A program made the translations under genes and the position numbers. From Foliimonas ilicis (GTDB lineage: Bacteria > Pseudomonadota > Alphaproteobacteria > Rhizobiales > Rhizobiaceae), in the NCBI RefSeq assembly GCF_039939195.1, contig NZ_JBDUUH010000001.1:124001-188000 (forward strand): 64,000 nucleotides of DNA. The letters run 5' to 3'. The notes beneath the pieces were generated by a model that was given only the letters and a program-made list of their open reading frames with translations, searched no databases and was not told the DNA's origin. Below, piece by piece: positions 35,123 to 44,435 of this stretch (positions are counted from its first letter, which is position 1; every line of letters begins with the position of its first letter).

Positions 35123-37774
35123 CTAGCGACTTCGCGAATTAGCGAAATTGCCGGGGCGCGTCTGTTTACGCATCTCATCAGCAACCACGCCGCGCATAGT
35201 CGCTTCCATCTGCTTGGCCACCTTCTTTGCGAGGTCTTGGTTCTGGTCAGGCGTGCCAGCCGATCCATTCACGGTGACGGGTGCGTTGATCGTAAAGCTA
35301 GGTGCGTTGGAATTGTCATTTGCACCATTCAGCAAACGCGTGACATTCCGGCTTGCATCTTCGCCAACATACCCGCCGTTAGCATAGCCGGGAAGTTGGC
35401 CCGAACGGATCGCCTCAAGGTTTGCCACGCCGATGCGGGAAGTTGCGTTTTTGTCAAAGACGTATTCGCCACGGTGCACAATCCCGGCTGGCTGATACTT
35501 TCCGCCGTTACCGGTATAGCCGCCTTCCGCAAAGCCGAAGAGCTTGCCAAGCAAGCCGAAAATGCCACCGAAAACCCCCCCACCACTCGTTGCGCCGCCA
35601 CCGCTAAAGGCGTTCTCAAAAAGCTGATTAATTGCCATATCGATAAGCTTGTCTGCGATCTTGTTCAGGCTATTCAGCATCGCCTCAAGCGGGTCTTTTC
35701 CGCTGCGAAGATCGGACACGAAGCCCTTCACCAAATCGACCGACATGGACTTAAATTCATCGGCGCGCTTGGCTGCTTCTTGCTGCGAGGTCGCCAAGGC
35801 TTGCGCTTCCAAGGACGCGGCACTGTAGGCGTTCGTCAGCGCGTCGATACGTGCCTCAAGCTGTGGTGTAATCTGAAGGCCAGCATTTTGCGCAGCGGTC
35901 AAAAGTTCATGCTTCAGCCTAGCACGTTCAAGGGCAGCTTCCTGTTCCTCAACGGTGCCATTTAGCCCGCGACGTGCTTCTGTTTCCGCTTGCATAGCCG
36001 CAATACGCTCATGAATTTGCGCAACTTGGCGGTCAAACTCGTTTCCGCCACCACAACCGCCGCCGCCGCGACCACCACGGCCAGAACCGCTACCCCTACC
36101 TGATCCTGACGACGCACGGTTCGGTGAAACCGGTTTATCTTCGCTATCGATTTCAGCGGGTGTATCTGTGTTGGCGATGCGTTCTTGCGCGCGTTTGTTG
36201 GCGGCGTCTCGCCATGTCCCAAGCGCATTTCCAACGTGATCTTTAGCAGCATCACGCAAAGCCTGACCGAATGCATCACCGGCAGCCTCGCCAGCGCCCT
36301 TATAGCTATTTTCGATCCGTCCGAGCGTCACATTGCCAATCGTGCCAAGCGAAACGCCCACCGCAGCGCCAACACCGTTGATGCTTTCAATGGTGCCGTT
36401 CACCGCGTTGATAACGGCGTTCAAACCGTTTTCGACACCGGCAATCAACGCGTTCATCGCATTGAGAACGGCTTCAGCGATGGCCTGCGGAAGCTTGGTG
36501 AGAGCAATAACGATAGTGTCATAGACCAGCGAAAGCTCGCCAACGAGTTGATTGACGACAACCTTCACAAAGTCGCCAAGGTCAGCGAACGACACTTCCG
36601 CGCCGCTGACTGCTGACGCGATGAAGTTGATTGCGGCAACGAGCGTGTCATTGATTGCCGCGCCAGCCACAAGAGCGCCTTCCTTGATGCCGGTCCATGC
36701 CGCACCGGCATAATCATGAAGGTTTGCAAGTTCGCCTTCAACTGGCGTGACTTGGTCGCCAAATGCAGCGAGCGCGAATGTGGCTGCACCGATGGCGGTA
36801 ACGAGCAACAGAAATGGATTTGTCGCGATCATTGCTACTTGCGCAGCGCTGGCTCGCACAAGGCCGGGAACGTAGCGCCCCATCAGCACAAGGCCAGCCG
36901 CTGCGGCAGCGGCTGCAATAGAGCCAACATTATCGGCGGCAAGAATGATCCCGTCGCTGAAGATCGCCGTAATGCCGTTCGCTTCGTTCAACTCGCCGAC
37001 ATATTGAGTCATGCTGTTCGTCAGAAGAACCATGGCGTCGGTGATCGTAGCTGGCATAGATTCGGCTTCTTCGCGTAGCTTTCCAAGCTCACCAGTCAGC
37101 GCCTTTACCACCTTCTCGCCGGTCAACTTGCCTTCGGAACCAAGTGCGCGAAGATCGTTCACAGCGACGCCAAGGCCATCGGCCAGCGCTTGGGCGACAC
37201 GTCCGCCGGTGCTGATAACAGTGTTCAGGTTGTCGCCGCGAAGCTCGCCAAGCGCCATGGCTTTAGAAAGCGCGTTCATGACGCTTTCGGCCTGCTGACC
37301 TTTCGCACCGGACACGACGAGTGCATTGTTCAACGCTTCTGTGTAGTCGAGTTGCGTAGCAGTCGAATAACCAAGCTCTTTAAGTGCCTGACTGTTGGCG
37401 ACATAAGCATTCGTGGTTTGGCCGATATCGGAATAGGTGCGGCGGGCGATTTGCGAAATGCGCTCCATGACCGCCGCGCCTTGTTCCTGCCCGCCAGCCG
37501 CGATGTTCACGCGTGAAGTCAGATCGGTCCAAGTTTCGGCAAGGTTGCGAAGCTCATTCAACCCGATGCCAACACCAAGCGAGCCAAGCAGCCGGTTAAT
37601 ATTGGCTGTGCTGGTTCGAAGCGAGCGCTCCATCCGGTCGCTTGCCTGTTTCGCACGCTGCTCAATTGCCGTGAAGCGTGTGCCAGCCGTCTGGCTAGCC
37701 TTCAGCATGTTCCGCTCAAAGTCCCGAATACGGGCCTCGATGGCAACTACAAGGGCTTCATTATCTCCGGACAT
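35123..37774 (-). CDS. Phage tape measure protein
   Basis: An 883-residue protein. The N-terminal tape-measure domain covers about 1–230 (LNNALVVSGAKGQQAESVM, then GDNLNTVISTGGRVAQALAD). Hydrophobic helices follow near 280–340, then a Gly/Ser/Arg-rich linker near 560, a coiled coil, and a C-terminal block with AEGGYTGNGGKYQPAGIVH and YANGGYVGE typical of lambda-like tape measures. It should set tail length and guide DNA exit. The expected major tail protein gene is absent beside it, which makes its use here unclear. Confidence 0.88.
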   Translation of the reverse strand: MSGDNEALVVAIEARIRDFERNMLKASQTAGTRFTAIEQRAKQASDRMERSLRTSTANINRLLGSLGVGIGLNELRNLAETWTDLTSRVNIAAGGQEQGAAVMERISQIARRTYSDIGQTTNAYVANSQALKELGYSTATQLDYTEALNNALVVSGAKGQQAESVMNALSKAMALGELRGDNLNTVISTGGRVAQALADGLGVAVNDLRALGSEGKLTGEKVVKALTGELGKLREEAESMPATITDAMVLLTNSMTQYVGELNEANGITAIFSDGIILAADNVGSIAAAAAAAGLVLMGRYVPGLVRASAAQVAMIATNPFLLLVTAIGAATFALAAFGDQVTPVEGELANLHDYAGAAWTGIKEGALVAGAAINDTLVAAINFIASAVSGAEVSFADLGDFVKVVVNQLVGELSLVYDTIVIALTKLPQAIAEAVLNAMNALIAGVENGLNAVINAVNGTIESINGVGAAVGVSLGTIGNVTLGRIENSYKGAGEAAGDAFGQALRDAAKDHVGNALGTWRDAANKRAQERIANTDTPAEIDSEDKPVSPNRASSGSGRGSGSGRGGRGGGGCGGGNEFDRQVAQIHERIAAMQAETEARRGLNGTVEEQEAALERARLKHELLTAAQNAGLQITPQLEARIDALTNAYSAASLEAQALATSQQEAAKRADEFKSMSVDLVKGFVSDLRSGKDPLEAMLNSLNKIADKLIDMAINQLFENAFSGGGATSGGGVFGGIFGLLGKLFGFAEGGYTGNGGKYQPAGIVHRGEYVFDKNATSRIGVANLEAIRSGQLPGYANGGYVGEDASRNVTRLLNGANDNSNAPSFTINAPVTVNGSAGTPDQNQDLAKKVAKQMEATMRGVVADEMRKQTRPGNFANSRSR

Positions 37775-37782
37775 GGGTCTTC

Positions 37783-39390
37783 CTAAGCATAGAGTTCGTC
37801 AAAGTCGTTGTGCTCATAGATCGAGCGGGAATTGTCATTTGCAGCCGCACGGCTAACGGCCATGGCAGCGGCAACAGCGCCGTCGATACGGTCGGTCTTT
37901 TTGGCTTTGTGCATACGGACAAGACCGGTATCGTTTCGGCTTGCAACTACGCTGTCGAAGTGATGTCGAAGGACCGGATGGCCATTGTGCCTAAGCTTGC
38001 GGCCATTCACGGTGCGCTCTAGATCGCCAATCGCTGGCGCCATCGTAAGCGGACCTTGCCGCATCGCCATTGCTGGCAAGCCGTCATCGTGAAGCCGCTG
38101 CATGGTCATTCTGGCTAGGTGCGGATCGAACGCGATCTCACGCACGTCAAAGCGGGCGCATAGCTCGCGAATGTGTTCTTCCACAGATTCCGGTTCGATG
38201 ATCGGCCCGTCGATAGCGATGACGTGTTTCTTATCTTTCCAGCGAGCGTAAGGAACACCGTCTTTCTTGGAACGCGCCTCAAGGTCATCGCCGGGAAGGA
38301 AGAACCACGGCTGAACGGTAATCCGGCCATCGTCATGTCGCCAAGCAGCGACAACCGCCGTCAGGTCGCCGTTGACTGAAAGGTCCACGCCGATAAAGCA
38401 CGGCAGTTCTTCAAGCTCGGAAAGATCGAAGTCGAAACGGCCCTGATCGTAAATCGACATATCGAAAAGTGGATCGCGAGACGCGGCCTTCCAAATGTTG
38501 AGATTGAATTGCTCAAACGCGTGGCGTTCGGCAGGGCGGTGTTCCGCTTCCTTCGCCGCGCTGCGCATCGCATCGAGGTTCGGGAAGCCATGCTTCAGAC
38601 CGGGATTGACGCGGTGCCAAACCGCTTCATCACGCCAATTGTTGTCATTATCCGCTTCGAAGATGATCGGCAGGAATGCCGGATTATTAATCTCGCCAGT
38701 CGCGACACGGCGCGCATATTGGTATTGCTCGAAACCGATGTTCTCATTGCCACGGCCTGCCGTTGTCGCGACAACCATGAGCGTATTGCTGGTCTTCACC
38801 AAGCCTGATTTAAGCGCTTCCCAAAGGTCGCGGCCCTTCCAAACGTGAATCTCATCGACAAGCACAAAGGAAGGCGTCTTGCCGTGCTGCGCAGCGCCAT
38901 CACTGGAAATTGCCTGAAGCTCTACGCCCTTCGCTTTGAAGGTGATCTTCTTGGCGCTGTTGTGCGCGTCATAGATGCGCGTGGCGGCAACAAGCCGCTT
39001 GTCCATCCGCACAATGTTCGCGGCTTCCTTGAATCCAAGACCGGCTTGCTCGCGATCCGAAGCGGCAAAGATCACTTGGCCAGCCGGAACGTGTTCAGGG
39101 CCGATGGTGTGAAGAAGGGCGAGCGCAGCGGCAAGGCTGGTTTTGCGATTGCCGCGCGGGATCATCCAAAAGACAGTTTCAACGATGCGCCTGCCGTCCG
39201 GGTGCCTAGGTCCATAAATCCGGCGCACGATCCGCTCTTGCCAGTCATGAAGCTGGAAAGCGTTCTTCGGCGCGGTGCTGTTCGGGTGCTTCAGTTTGCG
39301 CAGAAAATCCACGGCATCTTGACCGTAGCCGAAAGGGTCATCAATCGGACTGCCATCGTAAATCCATTCGGGAAAGGCGCTCGTGCTCAT
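37783..39390 (-). CDS. terL: Terminase large subunit
   Basis: A 535-residue protein of the HK97/lambda-type terminase family. The P-loop variant PRGNRKTSLAAALAL lies near residue 75, Walker B FVLVDEIHVW near 175, and the nuclease domain starts IGVDLSVNGDLTAVVAAWR near 330 with DPHLARM near 430. It powers DNA packaging and cuts genome ends. Its ATG overlaps the stop of terS. No truncation is seen, so packaging could be active. Confidence 0.93.
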   Translation of the reverse strand: MSTSAFPEWIYDGSPIDDPFGYGQDAVDFLRKLKHPNSTAPKNAFQLHDWQERIVRRIYGPRHPDGRRIVETVFWMIPRGNRKTSLAAALALLHTIGPEHVPAGQVIFAASDREQAGLGFKEAANIVRMDKRLVAATRIYDAHNSAKKITFKAKGVELQAISSDGAAQHGKTPSFVLVDEIHVWKGRDLWEALKSGLVKTSNTLMVVATTAGRGNENIGFEQYQYARRVATGEINNPAFLPIIFEADNDNNWRDEAVWHRVNPGLKHGFPNLDAMRSAAKEAEHRPAERHAFEQFNLNIWKAASRDPLFDMSIYDQGRFDFDLSELEELPCFIGVDLSVNGDLTAVVAAWRHDDGRITVQPWFFLPGDDLEARSKKDGVPYARWKDKKHVIAIDGPIIEPESVEEHIRELCARFDVREIAFDPHLARMTMQRLHDDGLPAMAMRQGPLTMAPAIGDLERTVNGRKLRHNGHPVLRHHFDSVVASRNDTGLVRMHKAKKTDRIDGAVAAAMAVSRAAANDNSRSIYEHNDFDELYA

Positions 39391-39782
39391 CGGTTGCGGC
39401 CAACCGAAAGCGGATTGTCGTCTTCATCCTCGCCACTACCAGCGCCGCTAACGCGTGTCCGCGAAACAGGCGACAAACCATATTCAGCGGCAAGCTGCCT
39501 TGCTGTCTGCATTGCGCGGTTCTGGATTCCAAAAAGCGTCTTGTCCAAACCATTGATAGCGAAAAGCCGCTCGACTTCACGGACGCGACCAACGGCAACG
39601 CAATAATTCTCGACGCCGGTCAGGTCGGCCTTGGTGATGATACGATCCGCTACCAGACGCGGCATGATGCGCTTCCATTCAGCGCGCGCGTCGTCATTCA
39701 GCCATTTCGGAGCTGGCGGTGCTTTCGTGAGCGGTTCGCGATCTGGCGTGAGTGTCGGCTTGACGCCGCGAAGATGGATCAT
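39387..39782 (-). CDS. terS: Terminase small subunit, P27 family
   Basis: A 131-residue protein with LRGVKPTLTPDREPLTKAPP at the N-terminus and APKWLNDDARAEWKRIMPRL, a hallmark of P27-type small terminases, which recognise phage DNA. Both ends overlap neighbours by four bases. Its place after the connector genes rather than at the start of the head module is unusual. Confidence 0.9.
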   Translation of the reverse strand: MIHLRGVKPTLTPDREPLTKAPPAPKWLNDDARAEWKRIMPRLVADRIITKADLTGVENYCVAVGRVREVERLFAINGLDKTLFGIQNRAMQTARQLAAEYGLSPVSRTRVSGAGSGEDEDDNPLSVGRNR

Positions 39783-40105
39783 GACGTAGCTACCGCGCGA
39801 ACCTCAAGTGTCCGCCGTCTTCCGATTTCGACAATCTCTTTAATGTCGTGAGCAATGCCGTCATGGATGATGCGATCGGCTGTGCGGATACCGGGACGCC
39901 AGCGAAAGCGGAATGTCACTCTGCCAATTTCGGCTTCGCCAAACCCCACGGTGATTTCGTCGGCTAAACGGCGCAGCACTTCCGCGCGCGTAGTAGCAAT
40001 TTTAGTCCAGGCGGAAGTGACGCCACCGGTTGCCGAAACGATTTCCGTCTGGCGTTCAATAGCGATGACACGATCAAGCTTACCAGCGCGCATTACACGA
40101 TCCAC
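39779..40105 (-). CDS. Head-tail joining protein (SPP1 gp16-like)
   Basis: A 108-residue protein of the phage head-tail joining family: AGKLDRVIAIERQTEIVSA opens a beta-rich fold and RWRPGIRTADRIIHDGIAHD is the conserved block. It would bind the connector ring so that a tail can attach. It overlaps both neighbours. Confidence 0.85.
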   Translation of the reverse strand: MDRVMRAGKLDRVIAIERQTEIVSATGGVTSAWTKIATTRAEVLRRLADEITVGFGEAEIGRVTFRFRWRPGIRTADRIIHDGIAHDIKEIVEIGRRRTLEVRAVATS

Positions 40106-40509
40106 CTAACAAGCGCTTCTACCGATAGAATGCCATGTCCAATGGTCGGGTCGGGGTCACGCATAAAAACCGAGCGTGTCACCTTAAAGCTATCGCAATA
40201 GCCACCTTCGATTAGAAGGCGCTTGTCGAGTGTGCTTTGAACAATGAACGCGATTTCCTTAGCCGCGTCCTGCCCTTCATCACGCGCCCATATATGAAGG
40301 TCTAGATTAACCCATGCCGCGCGTTGCGACGTGTAATCATGGCCGTGAAGCGTGGTGCTGCCATTCGCCATGATGATTGTCGGCATATTGTCCGGTCGCG
40401 TGGAACCGGAACGAATGTTGTCAGCTTCGACACGCTCAAGCACAGCGTAGGTGCTAACCAGCTTCGTGCGAATTGCCGTCTGAAGGGCAAGCGTTGGCTC
40501 AATCATCAC
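40093..40509 (-). CDS. Tail completion protein, DUF3168 (gp17-like)
   Basis: A 138-residue protein with the DUF3168 pattern: an N-terminal helix LALQTAIRTKLVSTYAVLER, then ARDEGQDAAKEIAFIVQ and a closing RDPDPTIGHGILSVEALVR. In HK97-like phages such proteins sit at the tail top. Overlaps on both sides. Confidence 0.82.
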   Translation of the reverse strand: MMIEPTLALQTAIRTKLVSTYAVLERVEADNIRSGSTRPDNMPTIIMANGSTTLHGHDYTSQRAAWVNLDLHIWARDEGQDAAKEIAFIVQSTLDKRLLIEGGYCDSFKVTRSVFMRDPDPTIGHGILSVEALVRWIV

Positions 40510-40922
40510 TTATCCCATCCCTCACGCACAGCTTTCGACACGGCGCGTTTCGTTCGATTCTGGAGGCGCTTGCGAAGAAGACGGAATGCAGGCCAGAAAA
40601 ACGGCTGCGCTTCGTGATGCGCCGTGCCGTATTCCTGAAGATGGGGATAGCGAACGTCTGAGTTACCGGCTGTGACCAGCACTTCCAATTCACCGGCGAC
40701 ACGCGATCCGCCCGGTTGTGAATAAGCGGGTGATGTTTGGCCGGGTGCTGTGACAGCAATCGAATCTTTCAAATCGCCATCCTCTTCGGGTGCAAGGCGG
40801 CGCATCATGTCGGCAAGCTCTTCGCCTGATTGCACAAGTGACGGCTCAACAGCTTCACGAACGGATTTCGGAATCGCTTCAAGGCGGCGTTGAAGCCGCG
40901 CAACTTGCGGTGAAACGGCCAT
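40506..40922 (-). CDS. HK97 gp10-like head-tail protein
   Basis: A 138-residue protein. QVARLQRRLEAIPKSVREAV and LVQSGEELADMMRRLAPEED, then GDLKDSI and RYPHLQEYGTAHHEAQPFFW fit the HK97-gp10 family. It helps complete the head-tail interface. It follows the connector gene by one base. Confidence 0.88.
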   Translation of the reverse strand: MAVSPQVARLQRRLEAIPKSVREAVEPSLVQSGEELADMMRRLAPEEDGDLKDSIAVTAPGQTSPAYSQPGGSRVAGELEVLVTAGNSDVRYPHLQEYGTAHHEAQPFFWPAFRLLRKRLQNRTKRAVSKAVREGWDK

Positions 40923-40923
40923 T

Positions 40924-41217
40924 TTAGAAGCTCCAAACTCTGTAAGGCCGGATCAAATCGACCACGCCGAAGGGCAGTTCGGATGCGGAAACGCCAACAA
41001 GAACGGCTTCACGGTTCTCATAGAAGTGCGCTGCAAGCTGAAGGACTGCTTCACTTATAGCAGCCGGGAATGGATCGAGGTCAGCGAGCGGTTCGCCAAC
41101 ATAAGCTTCGATCCAACCGGAAGCGGCTGCAATCTTGCTCGAAAGAAAGGCGTCGTCTTCCATATCGGCGTCAATGTTTAGTTGCCGACGCAAATCGGCA
41201 GCGTTCGGCAAGGTCAT
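40924..41217 (-). CDS. Head-tail connector, gp6-like
   Basis: A 97-residue helical protein of the phage connector (gp6/gp15) family: LRRQLNIDADMEDDAFLSSK, ASGWIEAYVGEPLAD, and AVLQLAAHFYENREAVLVG. It would form the ring under the portal. It overlaps the preceding gene by four bases. Confidence 0.88.
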   Translation of the reverse strand: MTLPNAADLRRQLNIDADMEDDAFLSSKIAAASGWIEAYVGEPLADLDPFPAAISEAVLQLAAHFYENREAVLVGVSASELPFGVVDLIRPYRVWSF

Positions 41218-41969
41218 TGCGAAGCCTCGTTTTCAGAAAAAGTTATTTCGGCATTCTCTTGCGCGGTGCTCCCCGCGCCGGTCCCCATAGAAGGCGCAAA
41301 ATTGGAGACCACCCCCCGCCCCCTGTCTTTGGGAGGCATTGCCAGCGCGACCTCCAAAGATCGGCCCTTCCGCATGCGAGCGGCGAGGGTTTTTGGCTCA
41401 ACACCGATAGAACTCGCCCATTGAGCAATAGTCTTGGTTTCACTGCCGATGGTGTATTTCTTCGCGCGACGTCCAAAAGGATTGCCAGCTATGCGGCGAG
41501 GCTTTCGCTTGAAATTAGGAGAAAGCGCTTCCTCAACAGAGTGACCCGATGACAGCCGTGCCAACAGCGAGGAATGACTGATACCAATCACTTTCGCCCA
41601 CGCCGTAACAGTGCGGCTCTCGCCGCGATAGGTGATAAGCCTAGCCGGTGTTTTTGTGGATGGAGGTGCTTTGTCTTTGATATTGTGAGGCAGTCGATAT
41701 TCTTCGCCAGCAGCAACGATCTCGTCATATCGCCTGATCGCTGCTTTGGCCTTTTCCAAGGTCGCCTCAGGATCAAGATTCGCGCAATGGCAAACCTCAA
41801 TGAAGTCAGGATTCTTTAGCGAGAACCAGACGCGCGCGCGGGATCGTTCAAAGTCTGTGTGATCTGTGCCTCTAGCATCCGTTGCATCACGGATAGCCTG
41901 AAGCACAACGTTGACCCAAAGAATGCGCTCTTTGTCTTCGCCATAACTGGCGACGTTTTTCGTTTTCAT
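41214..41969 (-). CDS. Unknown protein with two tandem HTH-like repeats
   Basis: A 251-residue protein. The N-terminal part (about 1–90) holds ARVWFSLKNPDFIEVCHCA, a block seen in other phage proteins without a function. Two related units follow, near residues 112–150 and 172–210: RTVTAWAKVIGISHSSLLAR and KTIAQWASSIGVEPKTLAAR, each followed by a S-x-E-x-AL end. These look like small DNA-binding modules of the kind attached to HNH and homing enzymes. It lies between the HNH gene and the connector with four-base overlaps, so it belongs to the operon. A role in packaging or late regulation is possible. Confidence 0.6.
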   Translation of the reverse strand: MKTKNVASYGEDKERILWVNVVLQAIRDATDARGTDHTDFERSRARVWFSLKNPDFIEVCHCANLDPEATLEKAKAAIRRYDEIVAAGEEYRLPHNIKDKAPPSTKTPARLITYRGESRTVTAWAKVIGISHSSLLARLSSGHSVEEALSPNFKRKPRRIAGNPFGRRAKKYTIGSETKTIAQWASSIGVEPKTLAARMRKGRSLEVALAMPPKDRGRGVVSNFAPSMGTGAGSTAQENAEITFSENEASQ

Positions 41970-42313
41970 CGACGCCGCTCCAAAGACTGAAGCGGTCCAT
42001 CATGGCAGGGCTGGCAAACCGGCATCCAATTGGAGCGGTCCCAAAACAGCCGGTCGTTACCTTTATGCGGGATGACGTGGTGCACGATGTTTGCGGGACG
42101 GCCGCAACCGTTGTGTCGGCAATATGGATGCTGAAGCAAATACGCTTTGCGCGCCTTCTGCCATTCCGAATTGTAGCCACGTTGACGGGCTGAAGGTCGG
42201 CGGCGATCATGGCGAGCCTTACGGGCGCGATCTGCCGTCATCTGACATGCACAGCGGACGCCGTAAGCGACGATCTTTCCGCAACTGCAAAGGCGTGGCG
42301 GGCGCAGGCTCAT
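41966..42313 (-). CDS. HNH endonuclease
   Basis: A 115-residue protein with an N-terminal Cys cluster (CSCGKIVAYGVRCACQ), then the HNH fold: CRHNGCGRPANIVHHVIPHK and LFWDRSNWMPVCQPCHD carrying the His, Asn and His plus a CxxC…CxxC zinc knuckle. In HK97-type phages such a nuclease works with the terminase for DNA cutting and packaging. It overlaps both neighbours. Confidence 0.9.
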   Translation of the reverse strand: MSLRPPRLCSCGKIVAYGVRCACQMTADRARKARHDRRRPSARQRGYNSEWQKARKAYLLQHPYCRHNGCGRPANIVHHVIPHKGNDRLFWDRSNWMPVCQPCHDGPLQSLERRR

Positions 42314-42888
42314 TGCCTACCCCTCGCGGCACTGGCCTTCAATTGAGCGATACCGGCAGAGACTTGGTCTTCGCTGACTTCTTCGCGCGGATCGTATTCA
42401 GGCTTGTCTTCGCCGGTGCCGTGAAGAGCCTTACGAAAAGCAATGACGCCACGCTGCGCAGCGATGATCTCGCCGGGTGTTGCCGTCCAAGTCGTCTCGG
42501 GCGTCCAGCCAAGCCAGCCAGCGCCGATCTCATATAGGCTTGTGAAATACTCGTCGAAGCTGATCTGTTTCGTGCTTGCAGGCGCGTCGTATCGATCATC
42601 GACGCCGATCAGTTCGCCAATAAAGGCAAAGAGTGATGGCTTGAGAATATCGAGCGAAACAATTCCGCGCTTATCGATCTCGCGGAGCAGCGCCGGAAGC
42701 GTTGTTGTGTCGTCGGAACCGTATGCGATCAGGTCAGCAACAACGGAAAGATTGCTTTCCGCAATGCCGGTCATCAACGCCGGAAACCCATGCCGACGCT
42801 GAAGATGATAAGCGGCTCGCAGCGACGGGCGAAGCGTTGCGCTAACGCCGTCCACTGTGATCGTGATGGGGTCGGATGCGAGCCGCAT
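42310..42888 (-). CDS. Tail assembly chaperone-like protein, second copy
   Basis: A 192-residue protein. ITITVDGVSATLRPSLRAAYHLQRRHGF resembles in layout the start of GTA gp10-type tail chaperones (split here: ITITVDGVSATLRPS and LRAAYHLQRRHG). The C-terminal part (ISFDEYFTSLYEIGAGWLGW) resembles gp11-like additions. It lies just behind the capsid gene, whereas such proteins normally lie between the major tail protein and the tape measure. The assignment is tentative. Confidence 0.5.
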   Translation of the reverse strand: MRLASDPITITVDGVSATLRPSLRAAYHLQRRHGFPALMTGIAESNLSVVADLIAYGSDDTTTLPALLREIDKRGIVSLDILKPSLFAFIGELIGVDDRYDAPASTKQISFDEYFTSLYEIGAGWLGWTPETTWTATPGEIIAAQRGVIAFRKALHGTGEDKPEYDPREEVSEDQVSAGIAQLKASAARGRQ

Positions 42889-42893
42889 GATTG

Positions 42894-44435
42894 TTAAGCC
42901 GTCGCCATCTTCAGCTTGCGGAAGGCTTCAGGGCGCACCACGCCAGCGCCAACGCGGCGGCGAGCATGGAAACGAACAAGCCCTTCGGTTGCCAGAAGAT
43001 ATGGGTTGGGCCGCACGGCAAGTTCAATGCGGTCATAGATGCGGAAGCCAGCCTTGAAATCACCGAATGCAATCGGGAAGGCGTTAGCCGCAACGTCAGG
43101 CATGTCGATAAGTTCGACCACCGGACGGCCAAGGATCGTTTCTGGCTGCCCTGCCTGATAGGATGGCTGCCACAGATAATTGCCCTGTCCGTCCTTCAGT
43201 TTGCGGATGGTTGCGAGCGTGGTGCCGTTCATCGCCCATGTGCCGCGATTGCGATAGACGGCAGGAAGCGCATACATCATCGAGATAAGCGCATCGGCTG
43301 ACAGGTTGGCGGCCTGGCCGTTGACCGAATTTGCAATGTCGGCATCCTGCATAAAGCCTTTTGGCTCAAGCGCGGCGCTGCCATTTACGAATGCCAAGCC
43401 TTCCTTGGCCGCAAAGTCTTCAGCCAGCGCAAGGCGGACTTCCGCTTCCACGTCATGCGTGGCGTCTTCGATCAGCCAATTGCCAATATCGACGTGCGTC
43501 GTCATTTCCTTGATGGAAATTTCCAACTGGTCGAAGGTTGGTTCGGATGCTTCCGAAGCGACGGCTTCGCCCTTCCACTTGGCATTGGTGACGCTCAGGC
43601 GCTTCGGCAGCATGATCGTGTGCGAGCCTGTCGAACGAACGTCAGCGATAGCGCGGACAGGTGAGAACTCGACCAGATTGCGCAAGAACTCGCTGGAACG
43701 TTCTTCAGGTGCCAAAATGTATGAAGGCGCGTCGTTCGCGACGGTCAGTGCCTTGCGATCAAATTCACCACCGCGAAGGAAGTCCGAAAATGCCTTCACT
43801 TCAAGGTTGTCGTTGTCGCCAGACGGATGATTGTTGTTTGCTGCAATTGGGCGAGTAGCCTTAGCTTCGATCTTGTCGAGGCGAGCCTTGAGCGCGTCGA
43901 AGTCCTTCTTTTCGATAACCGGATCGCTTTTCACTTCCGGCGTTTTCAGTTCTTCTTCCATAGGTGTTCCTTTCAGGGACAGTGCCGGGTCATCCGTCGC
44001 GGCTTTAATCGTGGTGATGGTCGCGCCGGGATGACAGGGAACGGCGACGATAGAAATTTCGTGGAGGTCGAGCGCTGCGATGGTGCGGCCACCACCGGCG
44101 CGCGCCTTTGCTTTTTTGGTGACAAAGCCAATGGACAGGCCAGTGACGGCCTTTTCGCGGACAAGGGCGCGCACCTCGCGTGCACGCGCCACGTCATCGA
44201 CCAGAAGTCGGCCTTTGACCTGAAGCCCTTCGGCGGTTTCAGTGATGGAATCCCAAACGCCGATTGTTTGTGCCTGATCGTGCGCCCAAAGCATCGGAAG
44301 GCGGGATGTGCTGGAAAACGCGCCCTTCTCGATAAGATCGCCCACGCGGTCAGGGGTGCCGAACGGCCATGCAAGGCCGGTGATCTCGCCAGCGTCATCA
44401 ACCGAAAACGCGGCTTTGATTTCAAGCTTATCCAT
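42894..44435 (-). CDS. Fused prohead protease and HK97-type major capsid protein
   Basis: A 513-residue protein. Residues 1–155 are an S78-type prohead protease: WPFGTPDRVGDLIEKGAFS, LWAHD with the active His near 50, VTGLSIGF with the Ser near 98, and HEISIVAVPCHPGA. A charged coiled coil (about 165–210) acts like the HK97 delta scaffold, and residues 225–510 form the capsid fold (PEERSSEFLRNLVEFSPVR to the PNPYLLATEGLVRFHARRR end). The protease would cut itself free. Fusions like this are known but uncommon. It overlaps the chaperone-like gene upstream. Confidence 0.92.
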   Translation of the reverse strand: MDKLEIKAAFSVDDAGEITGLAWPFGTPDRVGDLIEKGAFSSTSRLPMLWAHDQAQTIGVWDSITETAEGLQVKGRLLVDDVARAREVRALVREKAVTGLSIGFVTKKAKARAGGGRTIAALDLHEISIVAVPCHPGATITTIKAATDDPALSLKGTPMEEELKTPEVKSDPVIEKKDFDALKARLDKIEAKATRPIAANNNHPSGDNDNLEVKAFSDFLRGGEFDRKALTVANDAPSYILAPEERSSEFLRNLVEFSPVRAIADVRSTGSHTIMLPKRLSVTNAKWKGEAVASEASEPTFDQLEISIKEMTTHVDIGNWLIEDATHDVEAEVRLALAEDFAAKEGLAFVNGSAALEPKGFMQDADIANSVNGQAANLSADALISMMYALPAVYRNRGTWAMNGTTLATIRKLKDGQGNYLWQPSYQAGQPETILGRPVVELIDMPDVAANAFPIAFGDFKAGFRIYDRIELAVRPNPYLLATEGLVRFHARRRVGAGVVRPEAFRKLKMATA

